Origin: DUQX01 sp050948825
GTDB lineage: Bacteria; Bacillota; Dethiobacteria; DTU022; UBA8154
Direction of reading: 5' to 3'
DNA: 64,000 nt
NCBI GenBank assembly: GCA_050948825.1
Contig: JBMNEO010000005.1
Coordinates: 1-64,000, forward strand
A program made the translations under genes and the position numbers. Below are positions 8,360-16,733 of the stretch, one piece after another. Positions within the stretch are counted from its first letter, which is position 1; the number at the start of each line of letters is the position of its first letter. Under the pieces are notes generated by a model. It did not search any database and was not told the DNA's origin. It worked only from the letters and a program-made list of their open reading frames with translations.

Positions 8360-9358
8360 ATGAGGTTAATTCAAGACGCGCAGTTTAATGAGGGAATAAT
8401 TGATGCCCATTGTGATACCGTTCATTATTTCACAGAGTTGAAGGATGTTTATGACTTCACGCAGAAGAATACTCTGGCACAGCTGGATCTGCCGCGTATG
8501 GAAACCGGTGGCATCAGAGCTCAGTTTTTTGCCTTGTATATAGAACCCGTATATAAATCCGGCAATGCGCTAAAAAGATGCCTGCAGCTGCTGGACTGTT
8601 TTTATCAAACTGTTAAATCTTGTACAGACCGGCTGGAGGTAGTCTGCAATTATCACGACCTTTTAAGGGTAAATAAAGAAGGAAAAATTGCGGCAATACT
8701 TACCGTTGAAGGTGGGGAGGCCTTAGAAGGAGATCTGGGTGTATTAAGAATGCTCTTTCGCCTTGGAATAAGAGGACTGGGTCTAACCTGGAACCAGAGA
8801 AATGAGATTGCTGATGGCGTTGGGGAGCGGGAAACCGGTGGGGGGCTTACACGCTTTGGTAAAAAAGTGATCAAAGAGATGAACGATTTAGGGATGATTA
8901 TCGATCTTTCACATATCAGCCCAAAGGGATTTTATGATGTCTTGAAGACAACCGCTGCTCCGGTAATAGTATCCCATGCGAATGCAAAAAAAATTTGCAC
9001 CCATGCTAGAAACTTAACTGATGATCAATTAAAAGCACTGCGTGAAAACGGAGGAGTTGTTGGCCTTACTTTTTATCCTGACTTTATTCATGATAAAAAT
9101 CCGGATTTGAATATTTTACTCGATCACTTTGAACATATTTCAGAAGTAGCCGGGATAGATCACCTTGGTATTGGTTCGGATTTTGACGGTATGCAGGGCA
9201 AAATGCTTAAAGGTTTAACCGATGTATCCTGCCTGCCTTCTCTTATCCAGGGACTGTGCGGAAGGGGATTTAAAGAAATAGATCTGCGGAAGATATTATA
9301 TGGAAACTTCTTACGTGTAATCAAAGAAATAGATACCAATGTTAAGATGGAGGCTTGA
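8360..9358 (+). CDS. Membrane dipeptidase family (peptidase M19) dipeptidase
   Basis: A zinc dipeptidase of the renal dipeptidase family. The zinc ligands are visible: DAHCD near residues 15-19 (HxD), the bridging Glu in VEGGEA (about 118), the His pair in DLSHIS (about 183-188) and SHANAK, and the C-terminal GSDFDG. At 332 residues it is of usual length and has no signal peptide, so it is probably cytoplasmic and acts on dipeptides. The stop is followed directly by the ATG of a PHP phosphoesterase, so the two are co-transcribed. Confidence 0.92.
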   Translation: MRLIQDAQFNEGIIDAHCDTVHYFTELKDVYDFTQKNTLAQLDLPRMETGGIRAQFFALYIEPVYKSGNALKRCLQLLDCFYQTVKSCTDRLEVVCNYHDLLRVNKEGKIAAILTVEGGEALEGDLGVLRMLFRLGIRGLGLTWNQRNEIADGVGERETGGGLTRFGKKVIKEMNDLGMIIDLSHISPKGFYDVLKTTAAPVIVSHANAKKICTHARNLTDDQLKALRENGGVVGLTFYPDFIHDKNPDLNILLDHFEHISEVAGIDHLGIGSDFDGMQGKMLKGLTDVSCLPSLIQGLCGRGFKEIDLRKILYGNFLRVIKEIDTNVKMEA

Positions 9359-10180
9359 ATGGGTAGAGTAGATCTGCATGTGCATACTAATTACTCCGAT
9401 GGTCTTATGGACCCTTTTGCATTAGTCCAAGAGGCTTTAAATAAGAATATCGCTGCCATAGGTATTACTGATCACGATACGATGGATGGGGTATCATCTG
9501 CAAAGAGGGCAGGGGAAATGTACGGGATCGAAGTTGTGCCCGGAATAGAATTCAGCGCAGACTATAACGGTAAAGAGGTACATATTCTGGGATATTACTG
9601 TAACCGGGAGCTGAATGAGCTAAAACAAACACTGCTAAAGCTTAAAAAAAGCCGTTTGGAAAGAATAAACAGGATGATTCAAAAATTAAAAGGATTGAAC
9701 TTGGACATTAGTCTTGCTGATGTACAGCAAATAACAAAAGGAGAGATACTGGGAAGGCCTCACCTTGCTCTGGCGCTCTGCCGAAAGGGTTACTGTAAAA
9801 CAACTGCGGAAGCCTTTTCAAAATATATCGGTTCCAATGCTCCGGCATATGTCAAGCGTTTTAAAATAACAACCGGCGAGGCTGTGCGTTTAATTCTAAA
9901 GTCAGGCGGGATTCCTGTGCTTGCTCATCCCGGACTTTATAATGCCGACGGGATTATTCCTGATCTTATAAACATAGGACTAATGGGGATTGAAGTTTTT
10001 CACCCCGATCACCGGCTTGTTGATATCTTCAGGTATAAAAAAATGGCCAGAGAATATAATCTTCTTGTTACGGGGGGGTCGGACTTTCACGGAACAGGGG
10101 TCGGTTCATCCCCTTTCCTTGGATATGTAACCGTGGATTCGCAATACCTGGAAGAGATAAAAAAATATCGGCAGATGTAA
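9359..10180 (+). CDS. PHP-domain phosphoesterase (YciV/RNase AM-like)
   Basis: A 273-residue PHP-superfamily metal-dependent phosphoesterase. HVHTNYSDG (7-15), TDHDT (about 37-41), the Glu in GIEFSAD, AHPG and the final GGSDFHG supply the expected three-metal site. The closest architecture is that of proteins acting on 3',5'-nucleoside bisphosphates or 5' RNA ends (YciV/TrpH type); the exact substrate is inferred. The ATG follows the stop of the dipeptidase gene with no gap. Confidence 0.88.
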   Translation: MGRVDLHVHTNYSDGLMDPFALVQEALNKNIAAIGITDHDTMDGVSSAKRAGEMYGIEVVPGIEFSADYNGKEVHILGYYCNRELNELKQTLLKLKKSRLERINRMIQKLKGLNLDISLADVQQITKGEILGRPHLALALCRKGYCKTTAEAFSKYIGSNAPAYVKRFKITTGEAVRLILKSGGIPVLAHPGLYNADGIIPDLINIGLMGIEVFHPDHRLVDIFRYKKMAREYNLLVTGGSDFHGTGVGSSPFLGYVTVDSQYLEEIKKYRQM

Positions 10181-10336
10181 ATAGCTTTTTTTATAATTAG
10201 TAAAAAAGGATTTTACTGCATTTATCAAGAATATAATGCTATCATGTTAAAACAGGATGTATTACAAATTATCCCATATATTAGGGGGTGGCGTATAGAA
10301 TACCAGATTATAAAAAAATAGTAGGAGGATTGAGAA

Positions 10337-10741
10337 ATGGAAAATCTTCTTTATGGATTAGAAATGTTGGTCATCGGTTTTGTAGTTGTTATGGTGACGT
10401 TACTTTTGCTTGCACTAATTCTAATTTGCTTTAACAAAATATTTACTACCAGGAAAAAAGCTAATACAGCTAATAATGAAGTAAGAAAAGCTGAGGACCG
10501 CGTGGCAGCGACTATTAGCACCTCTGAAAACGCTAATGATGTAAAACCGGAAGTAATTGCAGCCACTATGGGGGCGCTATTATTTGCTTTTGATACCGGG
10601 GCACAAGCTTTTAAAAACCCTGTAATCACTAAGATCAATGCAATAGAACAACAAGGTAATATGTGGGCTCAGGTTGGCCGGACAAGGCTGTTGCATTTAA
10701 GACAGGATTTTGCATTACTGAGAAGGGGGAAAAACAGATGA
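10337..10741 (+). CDS. Na+-translocating decarboxylase gamma/delta subunit (OadG family)
   Basis: A 134-residue protein with one N-terminal membrane helix (about 8-33) and a polar tail, matching the small OadG/MmdD subunit that holds the decarboxylase complex together at the membrane. The C-terminal part reads MWAQVGRTRLLHLRQD, a type of tail seen in this family. GGAGG precedes the ATG. The stop overlaps the next start by 4 bases (ATGA), coupling it to the biotin-carrier gene. Confidence 0.85.
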   Translation: MENLLYGLEMLVIGFVVVMVTLLLLALILICFNKIFTTRKKANTANNEVRKAEDRVAATISTSENANDVKPEVIAATMGALLFAFDTGAQAFKNPVITKINAIEQQGNMWAQVGRTRLLHLRQDFALLRRGKNR

Positions 10742-11160
10742 AAAAATACAAAGTGTATGTTAATGGACAACCTTATGAGGTAGTCGTTGAAGAGATGAAT
10801 GAACAGAAGACGTTTTCGACGGCACCGGCTGACACTAAAATCCAGCAGACAGTAACGCCGCCGGAAGCGCAAAAAGCTCCTGCTCCTCAAACCGCTACCG
10901 CTACTAAACCTTCTCCCATAGAAAAACCGCAATCAAAAAGTGGGGAAGGGTTCCCTGTAGTTGCACCGATGCCCGGTTCCATCATCGATATTAAGGTAAA
11001 TATTGGAGACAATGTCAACGAGGGGGATGTGTTGATTCTTCTGGAAGCGATGAAGATGGAGAACGAGGTAACCGCTCCTGCTTCAGGAGTTGTCAAATCA
11101 ATAGCTGTTCAAAAGGGAGCATCCGTTAACACAGGGGATATTATGGTAGTCATAGAATAA
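10738..11160 (+). CDS. Biotin carboxyl carrier subunit of the decarboxylase
   Basis: A 140-residue biotinyl-domain protein. It has an N-terminal strand-rich segment, a Pro/Ala-rich flexible linker (about 30-65) and a C-terminal biotinyl domain whose EAMKMEN motif places the biotinylated lysine at about residue 106. It carries CO2 from the carboxyltransferase to the membrane beta subunit. ATG 10738 is preferred over an in-frame ATG at 10663 because GAAGGGGGA is correctly placed and the shorter form begins like known carriers. Fourteen bases separate it from the beta-subunit gene. Confidence 0.93.
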   Translation: MKKYKVYVNGQPYEVVVEEMNEQKTFSTAPADTKIQQTVTPPEAQKAPAPQTATATKPSPIEKPQSKSGEGFPVVAPMPGSIIDIKVNIGDNVNEGDVLILLEAMKMENEVTAPASGVVKSIAVQKGASVNTGDIMVVIE

Positions 11161-11174
11161 AGGAGAGGGGTAAA

Positions 11175-12302
11175 ATGCTTATCAAACTCTTGGATTTTTT
11201 AAGTTCGACGGGATTTGCAAACTTAGAAGTAGCCCAAATTATTATGATTATCATTGCCCTTTTTCTTTTATATCTGGGCATTGCCAAGAAATACGAACCT
11301 CTATTATTAGTACCGATCAGTTTCGGGATGCTCTTAGTGAACTTGCCTTTGGGTAATCTGCTGAAATCTCCCATAGGAGATGAGGCGGGAGGCCTTCTTT
11401 ATTATCTTTATCAGGGTGTGGAACTGGGTATATATCCCCCTTTAATCTTTTTGGGAGTCGGGGCAATGACTGATTTTGGTCCGTTAATTGCTAATCCTAT
11501 GACCCTGCTCCTGGGAGCTGCGGCCCAGCTAGGTATTTTTGTTACGTTTATCGGTGCTATGTTGCTAGGGTTTACACCCCCGGAGGCGGGTTCAATAGGC
11601 ATTATCGGCGGTGCCGATGGCCCTACGGCGATCTTTGTAACATCTAAACTGGCGCCTGATCTTCTCGGTGCCATAGCCATCGCCGCATACTCTTATATGG
11701 CCTTGGTGCCGATTATTCAGCCTCCAATCATGAAAGCTCTGACTACCAGAAAAGAAAGAGAAATCGTTATGCAACAGCTCAGGCCGGTTTCCAAAACGGA
11801 GAAAATACTTTTCCCCATTGTTGTGATCATCCTTACCGGGCTCTTTTTGCCTGATGCCATACCGCTTCTGGGGATGCTGATGTTTGGAAACCTCTTGAGA
11901 GAATGCGGAGTAACAGAGCGGCTGAGTAAAGCTGCACAAAATGAGTTAAATAATATCGTGGTTATCTTCCTGGGGCTTACTGTGGGGGCTAAAGCAAGCG
12001 CCGAATATTTCCTGACGCCACAAACCATCCAGATCATTATTCTGGGTTTGGTAGCCTTTGCAATCGGAACGGCTGGTGGCGTGCTAATGGGAAAACTCAT
12101 GTGCAAACTTACTAACGGCAAAGTTAACCCTTTAATCGGCTCGGCGGGAGTTTCTGCGGTGCCTATGGCTGCCAGGGTTTCGCAGGTGGTCGGCAAGCAA
12201 GCCAATCCCAATAATTATTTATTAATGCATGCTATGGGACCCAACGTGGCAGGGGTTATCGGTTCAGCCGTGGCTGCCGGGGTTTTCCTCTCAATGCTTT
12301 AA
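11175..12302 (+). CDS. Na+-translocating decarboxylase beta subunit (OadB/MmdB/GcdB)
   Basis: A 375-residue polytopic membrane protein that decarboxylates carboxybiotin and exports Na+. About nine to eleven helices are visible, with the family's conserved GGADGPTAIF near residue 140 and the C-terminal GSAGVSAVPMAARVSQ and HAMGPNVAGVIGSA segments. The gamma-carrier-beta order resembles methylmalonyl-CoA decarboxylase operons, but oxaloacetate or glutaconyl-CoA decarboxylase is also possible. The substrate-specific carboxyltransferase alpha subunit is not in this operon. A terminator follows. Confidence 0.93.
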   Translation: MLIKLLDFLSSTGFANLEVAQIIMIIIALFLLYLGIAKKYEPLLLVPISFGMLLVNLPLGNLLKSPIGDEAGGLLYYLYQGVELGIYPPLIFLGVGAMTDFGPLIANPMTLLLGAAAQLGIFVTFIGAMLLGFTPPEAGSIGIIGGADGPTAIFVTSKLAPDLLGAIAIAAYSYMALVPIIQPPIMKALTTRKEREIVMQQLRPVSKTEKILFPIVVIILTGLFLPDAIPLLGMLMFGNLLRECGVTERLSKAAQNELNNIVVIFLGLTVGAKASAEYFLTPQTIQIIILGLVAFAIGTAGGVLMGKLMCKLTNGKVNPLIGSAGVSAVPMAARVSQVVGKQANPNNYLLMHAMGPNVAGVIGSAVAAGVFLSML

Positions 12303-12373
12303 GAGTTTTCAGTATGTATAGTTGTTATTGTGTATTATGAAATTGATAAAATGAGTTATAAAAACAAATGTAC

Positions 12374-12402
12374 CTGTGAGTTTTTTACTCACAGTTTTTT
12401 TT
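12374..12402 (+). terminator. Rho-independent terminator after the decarboxylase operon
   Basis: Perfect 7-bp stem CTGTGAG/CTCACAG, 7-base loop, followed by eight T residues. Confidence 0.92.
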
Positions 12403-12510
12403 CGCATAGTAATGTTGGGGGATACATAAATATATTATGAAAGAGTGAGGAAGCGATTACCGGCACCCCGGAACACAGCTTTTTGGCTGAAATGTTAAGG
12501 GGAAAGAAGG

Positions 12511-13896
12511 GTGGCGGTGATTATTATTGCGAGGTTTAATTTGGATTATCTGAAAAGAATAACCCGTGCCCGGTACTTTAAATTTATTAGCGGCTTTTTT
12601 TTATTCATTTTTTCCCTTGTTGTAATTGAATATTTTTATTTTCAGGAAAGGGCTCCACTGGGAACTTTTATTGGAGAAAGCTATGTTGGTGGAAAAACTT
12701 ACGGGCAGATAGAAACAATTCTTAAAGAAATGAAAGAAAATATGGAGAGGGAGATGATATTTCTCTATTCGGATCAGGAAGAAATCTATTTAAACTATTC
12801 GCCGGCAGAACTGGGGATTACAATTGAACAAGAACAGATAATAAAGGAAATTCATAGTCTAAACCAATCTTTTAATTACATAAATAAATTTCAAAACAGC
12901 CTCAAAGGTGTTATTATACCGGGTTTGTTCGCAATAGATAGCGTACATTTTGGAAGGGTGCTCTCTGAGATAGAAAAAGGGCGATGTTTTCCCCCTGAAG
13001 ATGCAGAAATATGGGCAGAAGATGGAGTTTTAAAATATCGGCCTCATAAAGTCGGTAAGAGTATAAATGAAAAGAAGTTGTCTGCAGAAATTCTGCAGCG
13101 GTTGTATCACTGGCCTTCTTTCCCTATAACATTTCAGCTTGAAACAGAAGTGCTCTTCCCTGCAAGAAAAATATCCGATATTATGAATATGGGTATAAAA
13201 GATAAAATAGTAACCTTTAGCACCTTTTTTGATGACTCCTCACTTAACAGAAACCACAATATATCCCTTGCTGCTAAAGCATTGGATAATTTATTGCTGG
13301 GCAAGGGAAAAATTTTTTCTTTCAATGAACTGGTTGGAGAGGCAAGTCTGAGCAATGGCTACAGGGAGGCGCCTGTTATTGTAAATAAGGAGCTGGTTAT
13401 GGGACCCGGTGGCGGGATCTGCCAGGTATCATCAACAATTTATAACGCTGCTCTTCTTTCCGGGATGGCGATTGAGGAACGCCATCACCACAGTATCCCT
13501 GTAACCTATCTTCCGCCGGGTCTTGATGCCACGATTGCTTATAATTACCTGGATTTAAGATTTAGGAATAACTTGCCCTTTCATGTCTTAATTCACATGC
13601 AGGTTTTGGGAAATGAGCTAAGGGCAATATTTTTTGGAGATCCGTCCCGTAGTTTTGAAGTAGAGGTGATAACCCGAAACATTAGCAGCATTCCCCCTCC
13701 GGTACATTATCGTGAACTGAGCGACAAACCCTCCTCTTACCGGGAAATCATACAGGCAGGTAGAAAAGGTTATATTGTTGAAACAATCCGCATTTTTTTT
13801 AAAGATGGGGTGGAGATATCCAGGGAAAGCCTGGGTCAGGATCACTATGCTCCCCTTCCCGTAATCCGTGCCGTGGGGATGCTCTTTGAAGAATAA
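12511..13896 (+). CDS. VanW family membrane protein
   Basis: A 461-residue protein with a single N-terminal membrane helix (about 25-45), a central region resembling the peptidoglycan-binding-like domain that often precedes VanW, and a C-terminal VanW domain with GPGGGICQVSSTIYNAAL followed by ERHHHS and GLDATIAYNYLDL. VanW proteins occur in glycopeptide-resistance clusters and widely in Clostridia; their biochemical role is unknown but they are envelope-linked. GTG 12511 is chosen because AAGGGG lies at a suitable distance; GTG 12517 is an alternative. No van resistance genes are nearby. Confidence 0.88.
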   Translation: MAVIIIARFNLDYLKRITRARYFKFISGFFLFIFSLVVIEYFYFQERAPLGTFIGESYVGGKTYGQIETILKEMKENMEREMIFLYSDQEEIYLNYSPAELGITIEQEQIIKEIHSLNQSFNYINKFQNSLKGVIIPGLFAIDSVHFGRVLSEIEKGRCFPPEDAEIWAEDGVLKYRPHKVGKSINEKKLSAEILQRLYHWPSFPITFQLETEVLFPARKISDIMNMGIKDKIVTFSTFFDDSSLNRNHNISLAAKALDNLLLGKGKIFSFNELVGEASLSNGYREAPVIVNKELVMGPGGGICQVSSTIYNAALLSGMAIEERHHHSIPVTYLPPGLDATIAYNYLDLRFRNNLPFHVLIHMQVLGNELRAIFFGDPSRSFEVEVITRNISSIPPPVHYRELSDKPSSYREIIQAGRKGYIVETIRIFFKDGVEISRESLGQDHYAPLPVIRAVGMLFEE

Positions 13897-14009
13897 AATA
13901 ATTATCCTGACACCTCGTTAATGGAAATATTTATCAAGTATTTTAAGCTTATGATAAGTTATACTATGTTAAGAATGATCATTTTAAGCAAAGAAAGAGG
14001 GATGTTGCC

Positions 14010-14216
14010 TTGACAATCGGCAAAAAATTAAAAACCTGCCTTTCAAGCTTGAAAAGCGCACAGGCAGATCTGGAAACATTTGCGCTTGAAACTGAAAGCC
14101 AGGTTGCAAAAGATGCCTTCTCCCAATTTGCCAATCAAACAAAAAGCATCGTGGACGGCCTGCAAACCAGAATACAGGAAATTGAAGAGGAAGAACCGCA
14201 ATATAAAGGCCGTTAA
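14010..14216 (+). CDS. DUF1657 small protein
   Basis: A 68-residue helical protein matching DUF1657: a repeated heptad-like pattern around TCLSSLKSAQADLETFAL and ending in EEEPQYKGR. DUF1657 proteins are encoded in spoVA-type spore-membrane operons of Bacillus, where their role is unknown. The start is TTG, supported by a nearby AGAGGG. It sits 50 bases before a DUF421 protein whose own C terminus repeats this domain, so the two probably act together in the spore membrane. Confidence 0.82.
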   Translation: MTIGKKLKTCLSSLKSAQADLETFALETESQVAKDAFSQFANQTKSIVDGLQTRIQEIEEEEPQYKGR

Positions 14217-14220
14217 TACT

Positions 14221-14248
14221 GGAAAACCTCTCAAGGGAGAGGTTTTCC
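14221..14248 (+). promoter_or_regulatory. Perfect 12-bp hairpin between DUF1657 and DUF421 genes
   Basis: GGAAAACCTCTC and its exact reverse complement enclose the loop AAGG. No T tract follows immediately (the next bases are ATTATAAG), so it does not look like a normal terminator. It ends about 18 bases before the next ATG, close to its AAGGGG ribosome site. It may stabilise or process the mRNA, or set the ratio of the two proteins. Confidence 0.75.
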
Positions 14249-14266
14249 ATTATAAGGGGTTTTTTT

Positions 14267-15184
14267 ATGTCATTTTGGGAACAAATATTTATAAGTACAC
14301 CGGAATTACATATTGCAGGGTTTATTCTTAGGGGAGTGCTTGCCTTTATTTTTTTGGCATTTTTGGCCAGGATCATGGGACCGACAGAGGTAGGCGAATT
14401 TACAACAATTGATTTTATTGTTGCCATTACGATAGGGAGTATTGCCAGCGCTGCGCTGGTAGACAGCCAGGTACACTTTTTTTCCAGCCTTTTGAATATG
14501 GCTTTATGGGCATTTTTGGTGATTGCGTTAAATTATTTCGGTATCAGGTTTCCCATTATCAGGCGGATTATTGTTGGAGGGCCGCTGGTTTTGGTTCGCA
14601 ACGGTAAAGTACTGGAAAAAAATCTTTTTCGTGCCAAGCTAAATTTTGACGATCTTATGTCAGCCCTGCGTTTAAAGGACGCTCCGCTATTGGAAGATGT
14701 CGAATATGCTGTGCTGGAACCAAAGGGAGATATCAGCGTAATTAAGAAAAGCCAGAAACAAAGCCTGACGCCCGAGGACTTAAAAATGATAGCCGAATAC
14801 CAGGGGATGCCGACAATAGTAATCATTCATGGAAAAATATTGCATAAAAGCCTAGAGTTAAAAGGGTTTACAGAAAGCTGGCTGCGGGACAAACTTTTTG
14901 AAATGGGGGTAGAGAACCCGGAAGCGGTATCTGTAGCACAGGTAGATTCTAATGGTAAGCTCTACGTTGATCTTTATGATGATAAAAAAGACCGGCCGCG
15001 ATCAACGAAGGAAAAAGAACTAATTTTAACATTAGAAAAGGTATATGCAGAATTGGATACCTTCTCAAGAGAAACAGGAAATGAAGAAAACGGCAAACTA
15101 TTTTCCCAATACGCTGATCAGACAGGTGCTATTCTATCTGAATTAAAAACACGTCTCCTTAAAGCGGAAGAGATGAAGGAATAA
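14267..15184 (+). CDS. DUF421 membrane protein with C-terminal DUF1657 domain (2Duf type)
   Basis: A 305-residue protein. The N-terminal half has about three membrane helices and the DUF421 (YetF/YcaP) core, with GPTEVGEFTTIDFIVAITIG and VRNGKVLEKNL as recognisable blocks. After a linker, the last 60 residues (from about KEKELILTLEKVYAELDTF) resemble the adjacent DUF1657 protein. This DUF421-DUF1657 architecture is that of the '2Duf' protein of the Bacillus spoVA2mob operon, which has been linked to spore wet-heat resistance. Here the usual spoVAC/spoVAD/spoVAEb companions are absent, so it is an isolated pair. Confidence 0.85.
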   Translation: MSFWEQIFISTPELHIAGFILRGVLAFIFLAFLARIMGPTEVGEFTTIDFIVAITIGSIASAALVDSQVHFFSSLLNMALWAFLVIALNYFGIRFPIIRRIIVGGPLVLVRNGKVLEKNLFRAKLNFDDLMSALRLKDAPLLEDVEYAVLEPKGDISVIKKSQKQSLTPEDLKMIAEYQGMPTIVIIHGKILHKSLELKGFTESWLRDKLFEMGVENPEAVSVAQVDSNGKLYVDLYDDKKDRPRSTKEKELILTLEKVYAELDTFSRETGNEENGKLFSQYADQTGAILSELKTRLLKAEEMKE

Positions 15185-15269
15185 AAAAACACAAGCAGGA
15201 ATTCCGGAAACAAAACAGAAAATAATAGCATAGCTGGATTCAGATTACATAAATAGAGGTGTTAACGAT

Positions 15270-16733
15270 ATGGAAAAGACCAGGGTAAGGTTTGCCCCAA
15301 GCCCCACCGGGGAGCTTCACATCGGCGGAGCCAGAACAGCTCTTTTTAACTGGCTTTTTGCACGGCATAACGGCGGGAAAATGATCTTGAGGATCGATGA
15401 TACAGATCGCCAGCGTTCTTCACAAGAATATTTAATTTCGATTATCGAATCGATGAAATGGCTGGGCCTGAACTGGGACGAGGGCCCCGAGATCGGTGGG
15501 AACTACGGTCCGTACATACAGTCGGAGTATTTACATAAATACAGGGATCTGGCGGAGCAGCTCGTTCGTGACGGAAAAGCCTATTACTGTTTTTGCACTG
15601 CCGATCAGCTGACGGCCGAAAAAGAAAAACAGCGTCAAGGGGGACAACCACCAAGGTACAGCGGCCGCTGTAGATTATTATCTGAAGAGGAAAGAGAAAG
15701 AAGGAAGCTTGGCGAAAGTTATGTAATCCGCTTTATAATGCCCCGGGAAGGTGAAACAGTAGTAGAAGACATGATTAGGGGACGGGTTACGTTTGATAAT
15801 AAAATATTCGATGATTTTATTATTATTAAATCCGATGGTGTGCCTACTTATAACTTTGCATCTGTAATCGATGATCACAATATGGCAATTACTCATGTCA
15901 TCAGGGCAGAAGAACACCTTTCCAATACACCGCGTCAAATAAATATTGCACATAGCCTGGGTTATCAGGTGCCGTTCTATGCCCATGTCCCCATGATACT
16001 CGCTCCCGACCACAGCAAGCTGAGTAAAAGACACGGGGCAACATCGGTGCAGGAATACAGGGATATGGGAATTTTACCTGAAGCACTGGTAAACTACCTT
16101 GCACTTTTGGGCTGGTCTCCGGGTGAGGATAAAGAAATTATGGATATCAATGAAATAGTAAGTTTATTTTCTTTAGAAAAGGTTAGTAAAAATCCTGCAA
16201 TTTATGATCTAAAAAAGCTAACCTGGCTGAATGGTCATTATCTGAGAACCCTGGAGCTGAATAAAATTGTCGAAAGAGCTCTGCCTTTTATGAAGCGGGA
16301 GCTCAATCTCCGCGCAGAAATAGGTACAGAAAAGTATAAAGAAGTTGAAAAAATCATCGATCTCGTTCGGGATCGCGTAAAAACACTCCAGGAGATTGCG
16401 GATGCATCCAGTTATTTTTTTGAAGATGATTTTCAATATGATGAAAAGGGAATAGAGAAACACTTTCGTAAAGATGGAGTTGGAAAGATATTAAGCGAAG
16501 TATCTCATGTTCTCCAACGTGTTGAACCTTTTGAGGCGGGAAAAATCAGGGATGAATTACATGACTTGAGCCAGAAATTAAATGTTTCATTATCCCGTAT
16601 TAACCCTCCTACCAGGCTTGCCCTTACAGGTCGAACAATGGGCCCGGAATTATTTGACATTATATCCTTACTGGGAAAGGACAGGGTTGTAAATAGGTTA
16701 AAAAAAGCAAAGGAGTTATTTGAATTAAACTAA
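15270..16733 (+). CDS. gltX: Glutamyl-tRNA synthetase
   Basis: Charges tRNA-Glu (and, in organisms using GatCAB, also tRNA-Gln) with glutamate. The 487-residue class I enzyme begins with FAPSPTGELHIGG (HIGH motif at 17-20) and has the KLSKR signature near 250-254, plus Cys residues in YCFCTADQ and SGRC placed as in zinc-containing GluRS. Length is normal. GAGGTG precedes the ATG. Its 3' end overlaps the convergent glycosyltransferase gene by 4 bases, so no terminator space exists between them. No T-box leader was seen. Confidence 0.97.
   Translation: MEKTRVRFAPSPTGELHIGGARTALFNWLFARHNGGKMILRIDDTDRQRSSQEYLISIIESMKWLGLNWDEGPEIGGNYGPYIQSEYLHKYRDLAEQLVRDGKAYYCFCTADQLTAEKEKQRQGGQPPRYSGRCRLLSEEERERRKLGESYVIRFIMPREGETVVEDMIRGRVTFDNKIFDDFIIIKSDGVPTYNFASVIDDHNMAITHVIRAEEHLSNTPRQINIAHSLGYQVPFYAHVPMILAPDHSKLSKRHGATSVQEYRDMGILPEALVNYLALLGWSPGEDKEIMDINEIVSLFSLEKVSKNPAIYDLKKLTWLNGHYLRTLELNKIVERALPFMKRELNLRAEIGTEKYKEVEKIIDLVRDRVKTLQEIADASSYFFEDDFQYDEKGIEKHFRKDGVGKILSEVSHVLQRVEPFEAGKIRDELHDLSQKLNVSLSRINPPTRLALTGRTMGPELFDIISLLGKDRVVNRLKKAKELFELN

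Noticed and set aside
12403..12510. Possible riboswitch before the VanW gene
   Set aside because: The sequence has no conserved core of any class I could recognise.
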